Shown here: positions 12,360 to 22,689 of the stretch, in pieces | Layout: every line of letters starts with the position of its first letter | Numbering within the stretch: position 1 is the first letter of the stretch | Assembly (NCBI RefSeq): GCF_000143415.4 | Contig: NW_003314283.1 | Span: 1,109,734-1,173,733 of the forward strand | Length of the DNA: 64,000 nt | DNA from: Selaginella moellendorffii | Taxonomy: Eukaryota; Streptophyta; Lycopodiopsida; Selaginellales; Selaginellaceae | Reading direction: 5' to 3' | The notes under the pieces: model-generated | The model's input: only the letters and a program-made list of their open reading frames with translations | What the model was told of the DNA's origin: nothing | Database searches by the model: none | Program-made: the position numbers and the translations under genes

Positions 12360-13303
12360 GACTGCAATAGAGGTGGACTTTGAGGCAGAGTGAACTCGAG
12401 CAGTCGAGGAGGCTTCTTGGGACATACAGCTGCTTTGTGATTAGGATCAGCACAATAGAGGCAAAGATTATGAGATATTCGACGTTGCTTCTCAGCAGGA
12501 CTCAACTTCCCTCTAATGAGTCGGGGAGTACCAGAAATATCCATTGGAACCGGAGCAGTAGGTTCAGGAGTATGCCCCGAAGACTCAAGCTGGGATTCCT
12601 GAGTCTGGGACGGAAAAACAGCGGCGCGGCGACTTTCCTGACGACGTTCAAAGAGACGATTGTCACATCGAACAGCTTTGTTGATGGCATCCGACAAGTC
12701 CTTGGGATCCTCCATGGTGAGCAACAAATCCTTGACACCGTTGTTGAGGCCGAAACGAAATTGGTCAATCAGGGCCCGCTCATCCCACTGAGTGTCCAAA
12801 GCAAGGAGTTGGAACTCTGCAGCGTAGATCGAGGCAGAATGAGACCCCTGAGAGAGACATCTCATCTTTGTGGTAGCAGCCCGAACCCGATCCGTCTCGC
12901 CAAAACATGCTTCGAGCTTCTCTTTGAACAATTGAAGATCCATCAGCTGTGGAACCACGACCCCTTTCATGCTCTTCTCCAGAAGAGGAGAAAACCATGA
13001 CAAAGCTGCACCTTCGAGCAACGTCCCAATCGCGCCGATTTGAGACTCGGGAGTAAGGTACCGCCGATGTTGAAGTGCGAAGATCAACTCCATCTGGTTT
13101 AGGAATCCGCGAAGCTCCGAACTCTTGCCTGAAAATTTCGCCGGGAAACTCACCTTCGGTTCAGGAACTTTGCTGGATCCTTGAGCCGAAAATGAAGCAA
13201 GTTCCTGCTGCATGCGAAGAAGGGTCGCCTTCAGCTCAGTATTCTCAGACTAGATTTTTGCAAGGACTTCAGCAAAGAAATCAGGATGGCTTGGAGACTC
13301 CAT
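12332..13303 (-). pseudogene. Copy A gag, one early nonsense codon
   Basis: The ATG is at 13303-13301. Codon 18 is TAG at 13252-13250, where copy C has CAG; the frame then stays open to TAG at 12334-12332. The protein has a capsid-like part (for example ALSWFSPLLEKSMKG) and a zinc knuckle CLYCADPNHKAAVC (C-x2-C-x4-H-x4-C) near its end. Its last codons contain the GGGAAAC heptamer that leads into the pol frame. Confidence 0.88.
12353..12359 (-). promoter_or_regulatory. -1 frameshift heptamer GGGAAAC, copy A
   Basis: In the gag frame the bases read G GGA AAC, the X XXY YYZ pattern, seven codons before the gag stop. Pol lies exactly in the -1 frame and is open across this point. The downstream stem-loop present in copy C is here reduced by two mismatches. 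Confidence 0.72.
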
Positions 13304-13382
13304 TGGCAAGAAGAAAGAAAAAAGGGGGAAAAAAAGGCAAAGGTAATCAAACAATCAAAACGAAAATCAAAAAACGAAAAAA

Positions 13383-13397
13383 CACAATCTGAATCAA
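13383..13397 (-). other. Self-complementary primer-binding site, copy A
   Basis: TTGATTCAGATTGTG on the element strand, two bases inside the 5' LTR end. It lacks the TGG expected of a tRNA-primed site. It is the exact complement of 13490-13504 in the LTR, just downstream of the TATA-like element at about 13527-13541, as in Tf1/sushi self-priming. Confidence 0.75.
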
Positions 13398-13399
13398 AC

Positions 13400-13786
13400 T
13401 GTCAAGACCCCCAACAAGATCAAGATTGGAAAATGCAAAAAGACAAAGAAAAAAGCTAGTGGAAACAAAGAAGAGGCCTTAGACTGGCGTTGATTCAGAT
13501 TGTGGAGAAATGGAACAAGGCTAACCTATATATACTATAGGTTGATGAAGCTCCACCACTCTTGGATCGAGGACGGCCTAAATATAGCTGAGGTCGAGGA
13601 GGTGCCACATCATCATCAGGAATGTGGTTCGAGACTCAGGAATCGGGAAGTGTCTCGAGAGTCAGGAATAGGGAAGTGTCTCGAGAGTCAGGAATAGGGA
13701 AGTGTCTTGAGAGTCAGGAATGTGGTCTGCAGGTCAGGAATCCGGCGAGAGTTAGGAATGTGGCAAGAATTGGGGGATTCCTGACA
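13400..13786 (-). repeat. Copy A 5' LTR
   Basis: A 387-bp LTR, nearly identical to 8204-8591. A TATATATA stretch lies at about 13527-13535 on the element strand, followed about 30 bp later by the segment complementary to the primer-binding site. Three 27-bp tandem units are near 13635-13725. Confidence 0.9.
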
Positions 13787-16196
13787 AAGGCCCTCAAAGA
13801 GTACGTGGATGAGAACCTTGCCTTGGGGTACATTCAGCATTTGCAGTCCCCGGCTGGAGCGCCTGTCTTCTTTGTCAAGAAGAAGGATGGGAGTTTGCGG
13901 CTAGTCATTGACTACCGAGGTTTGAACAAGATGATTGTTTGGAACCTTGGAACTTGATCCGGATCCGGCCTGGTGATGAATGGAAGACTGTGTTCTGAAC
14001 CTGCTATGGCCACTTCGAGTACACTGTCATGCCATTTGGCTTGACAAATGCTCCAGCAGTTTTCCAACAGATGGCGAATGACGTCTTTCGGGAGTTTTTT
14101 GATCAGATGGTGATCGTCTACCTCGATGACATCCTCATCTACTCAAAAACTCAAGAGGAGCACAACAAGCATGTGCGCAAGGTGCTGGCAAAGCTGCGGA
14201 AACATGGCCTATATGCGAAGCTTGAGAAATGTTCTTTCGATCAGGAGTCTGTGGAGTTCCTTGGGTACATTGTCACTCCTGAGGGTATCACGATGGATCC
14301 TGCCAAAGTCAAGACTATTCTCGAATGGGAGCCTCCACAATCAATGTCAGACGTTCAGGTTTTCCTTGGCTTCGCCAACTTCTACCGCAAATTCATTGAT
14401 CACTACTCTGACATTGTCCTTCCTTTCACGCATCTCACTCGCAAGGATGTTCCCTTCTCTTAGTCTGCTGCTGCCTAGTAGGCGTTTGACACACTCAAGG
14501 CGGCTTTTAGTTCTGCTCCCATCTTGATCCATGCTGATCCCTCACAACCTTTCTTCATCGGGGCTGATGCCTCCGACTTTGCCATCGGTGTTGTGCTGTC
14601 TCAACTCGGAGCGGATCAAGAACTTCATCCGGTCGCTTTTCATTCTCGGAAATTCCAGCCTGTGGAGATCAATTACGAAATCCACGACAAGGAGCTCCTT
14701 GCCATCGTGGATTCCTTTGGAGAGTGGCGCTGTTTCTTGGAGGGGGCGGGCCATCAAATAACAGTCTGGACGGATCACAAAAATCTCAAGTACTTTGCCA
14801 CTTCCCGAGTTTTGAGCCGTCGTCAAGCAAGGTGGGCACAATTCCTGAGTCAGTTTGACTTTGTTATCAACTACAGACCTGGAAAGTTTCAAGGCCTTCC
14901 TGATGCTCTTTCAAGGCGCTCCTATCTCAATCTCAGGCCTGGTAATCCTGCCTTCGATCAACAGGATCAAGTTATCCTCAGTTTTGATCGATTTCAAGTT
15001 ATGGCAATTTCCCTGGCCCCTCAGGACTCCTCCTTGGTGGATGCGATCAGAAACAATCTTCAATCCGATGACCTCACCAGCAACATTTTCCCCCATCTTT
15101 AGGCTAGACACCCAATGACTCCCAACTGCTAGCGATTTGATGAGTTCAAGTTCTTAGATGGCTCGTTGTACCGTGGGGAGCAGCTTTACATTCCTAAAGC
15201 TGATGCTTGAAGGTTGGTCCTGATGGCATGCCACAATAGCTCGACTGCTAGTCATTTCGGCATTGTGAAAACCTATGAGTTGGTTGCACGGGACTTTTGG
15301 TGGCCTCACATGGACGACTACATCAAAGCTTTTGTTACCTCCTGTGATAGTTGCACCCGGAATAAGGTACTTCACCACCTTCCTTCAGGTTTGCTTTGTT
15401 CCTTCCCAATCCCTTCAGGTCCTTGGGAATCCATCTCCATGGATTTCTTGAGTGATCTTCTGAGTTCTGGAGGCTTCAACAGCATTTTAGTTGTGGTGGA
15501 TTGCTTCACAAAGATGGCGCACTTCCTGCTGTGTACCAAGGAGTTTTCGGGCGAGGACATGGCAAAATTGGTATTTAGGGAAATTTTCTAGCTTCATGGG
15601 ATTCCTGCAAATGTAGTTTTGGATCGGGGACCTCAGTTCATCTCTCATTTCTAGCAATGGTTCTTGCAGCTGCTTGGAGTGAAGGTCAACCTCTCTTCGG
15701 CGTATCATCCTCAAACTGATGGAAAGTCTGAGTGAACAATTCAGACGTTGGAACAATTCCTGAGGTGCTTCATCAACTATCATCAAGATGACTGGTTTGA
15801 TATCCTTCCCCTTACTGAGTTCTCCTATAACAACTCTGTTCACTTCTCTCTTCGAGTTTCCCCCTTCTTTGCAAACTCTGGTTGAAATCCTTGATTCAAT
15901 CTCTCACTTCCTTCTCCATCTGAATCCTCTTGTTCAAATCCCCGCTCTAAGGCATTTGTCTCCAACCTCCAGGAAATCCACAACTCCATCTCCTTCCACC
16001 TCCATCGTGCTCAGGAATCTCACAAAACATTTGCCAATGTCCATTGTCAAAATTGTCCCCCTTACAATATCGAGGATAAAGTTTGGCTCCTTAGGTGAAA
16101 TATCTCCACCACCAAGCCATTTCCCAAACTCAATTTAAAATGCCTCGGTTTTTTCCCTATCATTGCCATCATTAATCCTGTCACTTATCACCTTCC

Positions 16197-16873
16197 TGTA
16201 AGCAACCAAAGGGAACGACTCGAGAGACGATCCATGGGGTTCAAATATAGAGGGAAAGGGCCCATGAACAAGAGTGCACCCCCTTTTCCAATTGGTTAAG
16301 GGTCTTGGGATACTTGGAGTTAAGCGTCCTTGGGGTTGAATAGTACTGGGCTGGGTGACCTCCCGGGAAGTCCAAACTCAGGAGTTTACATTTGGTATCA
16401 AAGCGGTCTCGGGTCCGACTCTGTTGGTTGGCTAAAGGAATCACACCACATGTTGATTGACATCTGGCTGGTCCAGTTTGCTCCTGCTGGGCTCGACCCG
16501 AGGGGTAGGGTGTCAAGAGAGCGGGGCTCTCGGGAGAGCTGCGGCTCTCAGCTTCCGTTCACGAGGGCGTGAACTTGCAGAGAAGCGTGGTGGATTGTAA
16601 GAGAGCGGGGCTCTCGGGAGAGCTGCGGCTCTCAGCTTCCGTTCACGAGGGCGTGAACTTGCAGAGAAGCGTGGTGGATTGTAAGCAACCAAAGGGAACG
16701 ACTCGAGAGACGATCCATGGGGTTCAAATATAGAGGGAAAGGGCCCATGAACAAGAGTGCACCCCCTTTTCCAATTGGTTAAGGGTCTTGGGATACTTGG
16801 AGTTAAGCGTCCTTGGGGTTGAATAGTACTGGGCTGGGTGACCTCCCGGGAAGTCCAAACTCAGGAGCTTACA
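16197..16873 (+). mobile_element. TRIM (miniature LTR retrotransposon)
   Basis: Two 194-bp LTRs (16197-16390 and 16680-16873), TGTAAGCAACC...TTACA, nearly identical. A TGGTATCAAAG primer site at 16393 (initiator tRNA-Met type) lies between them, with about 290 bp of non-coding centre. Perfect 5-bp target duplications CTTCC are at 16192-16196 and 16874-16878. The insertion splits copy B pol between integrase and chromodomain. No protein is encoded. Confidence 0.93.
16517..16684 (+). repeat. 84-bp tandem duplication inside the TRIM
   Basis: Two adjacent 84-bp units, starting GAGAGCGGGG at 16517 and 16601, are identical by eye. The second unit ends in the first bases of the 3' LTR (ATTGTAA), so the duplication may have arisen by template slippage during reverse transcription. 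Confidence 0.88.
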
Positions 16874-17277
16874 CTTCCACTTCCCTCCTCATATCAAATT
16901 CATCCCATTTTTCACTCCTCTCTCCTTGAGCTTTATATTCCCAGTCCTATTCCAAATCAGGTCATTCCTCTACCTCCACCAGTGCAGCTTGAGGATGGGT
17001 CTGAGTACAAGGTTTAGGACATCCTTGATTCCAAGATCTCACGGTCTAAACTCTACTATCTAGTCGACTGGAAGGGTTATAGACCTAAGGAACGCACTTG
17101 GGAATCTGTGGACAACCTGATTCATTCTCCTGACCTTGTTCAGGACTTCCACCGCCGTTATCCTTCTCGTCGCAATCCTCATTCTTTTTCTCCATCTTCT
17201 GTCCCTCGCCGCCCATCTCATCCTCCTCTTCGTTCTTATTCACGTCCTCGTTCCATTTGTTCTTGAGGAGGGGGTGC

Positions 17278-17638
17278 TGTCAGGAATCCCCCAATTCTTG
17301 CCACATTTCTGACTCTCGCTGGATTCCTGACTTGCAAACCACATTCCTGACTCTCGAGACACTTCCCTATTCCTCACCCTTTGATTTCCAGTACGATTCC
17401 TGAGTTTCGAGCCACATTCCTAATGATGATGGGGCACCTCCTCGACCTCAGCTATATTTAATTCGTCCTCGATTCAAGAGTGGTGGAGCTTCATCAACCT
17501 ATAGTATATATAAGTTAGCCTTGTTCCATTTCTCCACAATCTGAATCAATGCCAGTCTAAGGCCTCTTTTTCGTTTCCACTAGCATTTCTCTTTGTCTTT
17601 TGTATTTTCTAGTCTTGATCTTGTTGGGGGTCTTGACA
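17278..17638 (+). repeat. Copy B 3' LTR
   Basis: A 361-bp LTR, TGTCAGG...CTTGACA, preceded by the polypurine tract GAGGAGGGGGTGC. A TATA-like element is near 17500-17512. It is more diverged than the copy A LTRs. Confidence 0.88.
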
Positions 17639-18860
17639 CATACTAAGTAACTCAAGTTGCTCAAATAAGAGTCAACTACATCCTATTAATGTCTCAAACC
17701 CAAGAAACCAATTTAGAGTAACCACAAAGTACATGTGGTAATATGAAAAAGTATATACTATCAAAGAGAACAACTAACTATCATAAAAAATTATTAATCA
17801 TCCTATTAATAAAGATATACATAATTACCATTGAAGAAACAATCCACAATCTCGAAGAATGGCAAATCCTTCAACATCAATCATAATCAAGCAAAACTTT
17901 TTGACATGGATAATCAACTATCTTAAATGATAGTTAATCATCACCAATGATTGCTAAATGAAAATACCAACTTCAATATCGAAACTAATGAATCAAAATG
18001 CCTTCCTTAACATCTTTTAAACATGGAGTGAAGGAGTGAAGGTATTAGAGCATGGAGCGACCCTCAAGCATACAGCTTAAGGAGCAAAGGGACAGGAGCA
18101 TAGAGCAACTTAGAATAATCTTAGAACATATAACATCTAATGCCAAGATTAACATGCAAAATGGAGCTAAATGAAGTTTGGTGCTATTTAAGGATATTGG
18201 TGGTTTAACACGAGGATATGAGTACTCCACCAACTAGCATAGTGTGGAATTTGGGTTTAAACTCAAGTCAAACACAGAACAAAAGCAAACACACAAGCAA
18301 AAGCTAAATTATGCCTCAGGTTGGTAGGCCATGCTTAACCTACCCATTATCCTTAGTATACATTTGGAACCCCCCACCTCCTTAAGAAATGCATGTTTTG
18401 GGTTTTCACCCTTAGTCACCCTTAGTACCAGCAGTTAATCTTTAGGACTAACAAATTTAAACATTTTCCATAAATAGCAATTAAGATTGAACAGAATTAC
18501 ACAAGGTACATGATAGCAAGGGTGTTTGGCAAACACGATAAGCTATCATTTTGCAAATATTAAGGGACCAAATTCAATATTAAAGAGGTTCCTAACACTA
18601 GTAAGTGCAAGTCAACAAATGAATTTCTCTAACCAATTTAACTAATAGCACTTAGGAATTTTGTCTTTATGCTCTTTTGGTCAAGTGTACATGCAAAAAC
18701 TAGTTTTTCAACTAGCTTAGGTGGAGATTGAAAAAGGGTTTAACAATACTGACCTCTTGCCGTCATGGCAGTAAAGAAAAAATATCCGAAAGGACTAACC
18801 AATAGGTAACTTTTGATACTTGCAGTCATATTTGCAATATGCAATCATATCAAATATAAC
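17639..18860 (-). mobile_element. Decayed, rearranged LARD-1 copy
   Basis: Read on the minus strand, 17641-18010 matches LARD-1 at about 5790-5425. 18010-18240 matches the 3' LTR (ACTAGCATAG at the border), and 18240-18860 matches about 7500-6690. The order shows an internal deletion or rearrangement. Identity is moderate, with many small indels. Confidence 0.75.
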
Positions 18861-19129
18861 TTCAAGGTATATCCCCTTTATTTTATACTTCTTATTTATT
18901 CCATTCCTTTCACTTTGTTCCATTTATTATTTTGTTTCTTTTTATACTTTTATCACTTTTGTCTCCTTATTATTTCCTACCATATTTCCTTCTAATTCTT
19001 CTATTCCTCCCTAGATCCCTTAACTAGTCTTTGTGTCATGGCAATTGACTAGATTACGTAGAAGTATATTGATCTCTTCGACTTTGAAATATCATCTAGT
19101 GCCAAGATTGCACTATATTAATCTATTCT
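18861..19129. other. AT-rich DNA, nothing recognised
   Basis: T-rich low-complexity sequence with no gene or repeat that I can identify. Confidence 0.5.
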
Positions 19130-19395
19130 AATTGGAGATGCTCATTCAATCAAGATTCATCCATCACCAAAGAAGATCAAGATATTATAAGCAAATATTT
19201 AGGAGATGTTAAAGAAATGTGTTATTCAAAAATCTCAAAGTCCTTGAATGTGTGAACTTCATTTTGTGACGAAGATGGATAGGAGTATCTAATTCTATAT
19301 CAAATATTGTCTATTAAATGTTATAACTATCCCAAATGTGTACACTCTTCCTTATACTATTGATCATTTAGATTATTTAAAGAGAAGTTTTTAAT
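19130..19395 (+). pseudogene. Gypsy reverse-transcriptase fragment
   Basis: A broken translation resembles the start of the RT in the element at 46109-51080: the equivalents of EMLEKGVIQK, PWACE and VYPLPHTADLLDHL can be followed around 19,205-19,375, with stops. It is probably an old piece of the same family. Confidence 0.6.
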
Positions 19396-19429
19396 TCATC
19401 AAGTTGGTGTATACAAAAAAAAAAAAACT

Positions 19430-19930
19430 TAAAATAGAGTTCAAATATAGAAGGATATAAGAATGCACCCTCTTTTTTAATTGATTAATGATTTTAGGAT
19501 TTTTGTAACCAACTGTAAATTGTAAATTGTAACCAACTAAAAAGAATGACTTGAGAGACAATCCATTATGGTTCAAATAACCTATAAATAACAGTGCATC
19601 CTTTTTTCCAATGGTCTTGAGATATTTAAAGTTAAACATCCTTGAATTTAAGTAGTTGATCAAAGTTACTAGGCCTCTAATTTCAAAATCCTCCAATCAT
19701 CACCATCAAGATTGTTAGACATATGTCTAAAAGACTATATTGAGCTAGGTGACTTTTTAAGAAAATTAATAACATCTTTAGGATGGGTATTAGGATGGAT
19801 GACCTCAAAAGCTTACATTTTATAGTAAATAGGTCTAGATCCAACTCTATTAGTTAACTAGGGAATCAAGCCATATATTGAAATTAATATCTAGTGGTCT
19901 AGTTTAGTCAAATAGGGTCTCAAATCCATG
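19430..19930 (+). mobile_element. Decayed TRIM copy
   Basis: Matches the intact TRIM at 16197-16873. The LTR start-like TGTAACCAACTAAAAAGAATGA is near 19527, then GAGAGACAATCCAT, TTCCAATGG and TCCTTGAAT, and near 19,825-19,925 the internal part after the primer site. An additional partial LTR precedes it at 19,438-19,510. It is heavily mutated. Confidence 0.65.
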
Positions 19931-20899
19931 TCTAGTGGATGATAAGCTATCATATAACATTATTAAGGGATTAAACTCAATATTGTGGGGATTTTTTATA
20001 CAACTTCTGTAAGCCAATAGCATAAGTTTCTCAAACCAGGTTAAATATGCTCAATTAAAAGCACATAAGAATTCCTCCTTTATATTTATCCAATTTAAGT
20101 ACACATGAACTAACTAATTTCTCAAGTACCTCAATTGGGAACTATAAAAAGAACTAACTATACCGAGCTTTTGCCATTATGGTAGTAAGGAGAGAGTATC
20201 CATATGGACTACCCTACAAGTATTTTTCATTACTTGAAATCACATTGGTAATAAAGCTTTAATGTCAACATTTTATTAGTGCTACTGTGGTGGAAAGTGT
20301 TGATATTTAAATTATTCTGGGAAACAAGGAATTACAAGAGTAATGAAAAAGCCTTGTGTGAATAAGTTAGTAACCTTTTTTTATTAAAGGGTTCAATTGG
20401 CATCAATTCATCATAATAAGATATCCTTTGTTATTCTTTTCATATTAGTCAATAAGGGTTATTACTCAATTTATGAAGATCTATTCCAGAGCAAACAAAA
20501 ATAGAGTTATATTTTCACGTTTATTTCCTGCATAGATCCTTGGACCAATTGGAGATTTCTTTGTCACTAAAATAGCGAATGAAAGAGGTGTCAATGAGTA
20601 GCTTTTCCTTGTGAGTTTTCAACAGTTAGATGTGTATGTCAATGCCTCTGCTCCAATTGATCAATCTCGACTCTTGAGATGGAGTTGGAAATAGTGCTAC
20701 AAATGAAGGTAAACAAATAACAGCCTGGAGAAGATAAAAGTAAGCTAATATGTATACCATAGACAAGGAACCTCCACAAAGATTTGGAGTACAAACCTCA
20801 CATATAAAGGAGAGTGCAACTTGGCCCAGTGCATTGTGCTAAGCATGCAAAGGTGGTCATCACACACCAAGAACATTCTTCATAGTTTAAAGTTTAGAG
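19931..20899. other. AT-rich spacer with LARD-like traces
   Basis: 19,935-20,200 vaguely resembles LARD-1 around 6,870-7,110 on the minus strand (CAATATTGTGGGGATT, GCCATTATGGTAGTAAGG). The rest shows no gene or recognisable repeat. Confidence 0.45.
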
Positions 20900-21180
20900 G
20901 GCTAAGTATTAACTAGCCTAATCCTGTTATTTTAATGCTCAAGTAAATAGACTTTCCTACAAGTAGATGTGCACCTTTATTTGCCAATTCATCTGCAACT
21001 TAATTTCTAGTGATGTCATAGTGCCTTTTGACATTACAAAAATAAATTGGAACAAGCAATATCCTAGCAACCCATTGGATAATGTCTATATTTGGATGGC
21101 AATCTAGTGCTTTTATGTATTATATATAAATCTCCACTAGTGTCAAGAAATCATAATTTTCCATATATACAAATATTGGC
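20900..21180 (-). pseudogene. RNase H-like (RVT_3 type) remnant
   Basis: The minus-strand reading gives VKRHYDITRN, one stop, then VADELANKGAHL. This fits the end of plant RVT_3 RNase H domains, often linked to LINE elements (usual form: R..N..AD.LA..G). It is preceded by a DALDCHPNID-like stretch. It is short and interrupted, so the family is suggested and not proven. Confidence 0.4.
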
Positions 21181-22689
21181 TCCTACACATCCCATTGCCA
21201 TTCCATCTCTAAAAAAATGTCAAGAGTTCACAACAAGAGATTAAATATGATGGTAGATCTTGTATCTAAATTGTTGTTTGATCTTCTCCTACAAGTAAGT
21301 TAGATAAAAACTCTTAAAATAAATACTCCATAACCTCCAAAAGCTTTACACTTGAATAATCCATTAATGAAAATTTGCAATTTATGGTTATTCACTACCA
21401 TTTATAACATATGCACAATCATGTTCACCTTAAACATTTCACTTCCTTGTCTTTAATATTTTTCTATTTTGGAAAGTATACATAACTCAAAAGGTAATGA
21501 TATTTTATATAAGCTATGAAAATTGTTCTTTCTTTTTTAATTTGGAAATTCCAAGTGTTTGAGAACAAAGATGATGCATGAACTGAAACTAACAATGGCC
21601 AACACTAAAATAACAACTCTAGAAACCTACCAATACAATTTAAAATTTTCATCTTTTCATCAAGCTTTTCATCTAGATCAAGCTTACAATCATGAAAGTT
21701 GATCATGCCATCATTTGTTATTTAGAATTTGAAAAGCTAAAAGGAAAAAGCTTTGGGAACATCCTACTTAACCATTGGGACTTTTTAGTATTTAACAATA
21801 AAATTCAACAGTAAAAAACAACCTTCTTAAAGTGTTGTTGAATAAAAGATCCCAAAATCATGATCAAAACAATAAAGAGTTGGGTTGGATATATTTAGAG
21901 CCCACTATATCCAAGATTGAGTTTGAGACCAAATTTAGGATCAAATCTGAGTTAAATTCAGATATAATACAAGTTGTGTTGAAAGCCTAAAACACTCATC
22001 TTTTAAAGTAAAGGTTTCAAAAGTAAAGTAAGAAGAATAAAGCTAAAAACTCAGTCTTGAAAGAATTCTTTAGAGATGCTTTAAAACTATATTAGGGTTG
22101 AAACTAGGGATAAGAACCTTGGGTGGGAGTAATTATTGATTTGAAAGGTATTAGGGGGGAACCTCAAGTGTTTAATAATAACTTCCACTTTCGGAAGAAA
22201 AACCAACTATAATGTTTATGGCTCAGATGGAATAGTGTCTCACTTGAATAGATGAGGCTTATTGGTCCTCACCCTTTTCTAAAAGGCTTGGGACCTCCTT
22301 TTTGGAGTAACTTTTATTTGGTTTTACTTAGCTTTAGCTATTCATTATATGAGCAATAGAGTGTTAGCCACTTCTTCATAAATTTCCAAACTCTCTCTCT
22401 TAATCCCTTTCCCCAAGATAGATTGGATTAAGGTTCAGTTATATTCTCCATAAACACAAGTAGCCACATACATTAAGTTTTCAGGTTCTAAACATCTTTT
22501 GTACAACAAGATTTGTAAATCCAAAACCTTAAGTGCATCTTTTAGTTCAAAACCTTAAAGGGAAACATCATGGCCTAATAACTCGATATAGGTACCTTAA
22601 CCCCCTAGCTCCATAAGAAAAATTAACTATAGCAAAGTCAAAACTGGTTGGATATGTGAGGTAAGTTGACAAATTAGTAAAGAAAAAAT
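21181..22689. other. AT-rich spacer, no gene seen
   Basis: No frame of useful length and no repeat structure that I can relate to other parts of the window. Confidence 0.5.

Larger units (their letters stand above)
8204..13786 (-). mobile_element. Chromovirus copy A, complete but defective
   Basis: An LTR retrotransposon on the minus strand with LTRs of 387 and 388 bp that differ at only about seven positions. It has perfect 5-bp target duplications (AAGGC at 8199-8203 and 13787-13791), a polypurine tract next to the 3' LTR, gag, pol and a C-terminal chromodomain. It inserted into the pol gene of copy B in opposite orientation. Gag has a nonsense codon, and Pol has nonsense codons and at least two frameshifts. 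Confidence 0.93.
13787..17277 (+). pseudogene. Copy B pol, interrupted by a TRIM
   Basis: Continues the RT of copy B. A deletion and scrambling near 13,930-13,975 removes part of the RT fingers. MPFGLTNAP and YLDD follow at 14,029-14,145, then RNase H (14,524-14,940), integrase with HHCC (15,214-15,360) and core (15,430-15,760), and the chromodomain (about 16,985-17,150) after the TRIM insertion. TAG codons replace TGG or CAG at 14,461, 14,476 and 15,653, and TGA replaces CGA at 15,734. Confidence 0.85.
7922..17638 (+). mobile_element. Chromovirus copy B, 5'-truncated and twice interrupted
   Basis: A Ty3/gypsy element with chromodomain, in three pieces: 7922-8203, 13787-16191 and 16874-17638. 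Copy A splits it at 8203/13787 (TSD AAGGC). A TRIM splits it at 16196/16874 (TSD CTTCC). The 5' LTR, gag and protease are missing; the element starts in the protease-RT linker right at the LARD-1 LTR. Nonsense changes and an RT deletion make it inactive. The 3' LTR is complete. Confidence 0.88.

Noticed and set aside
16393-16404. TGGTATCA motifs as pieces of tRNA genes
   Set aside because: They are LTR-adjacent primer-binding sites (also 1835 and 33494); no tRNA cloverleaf surrounds them.
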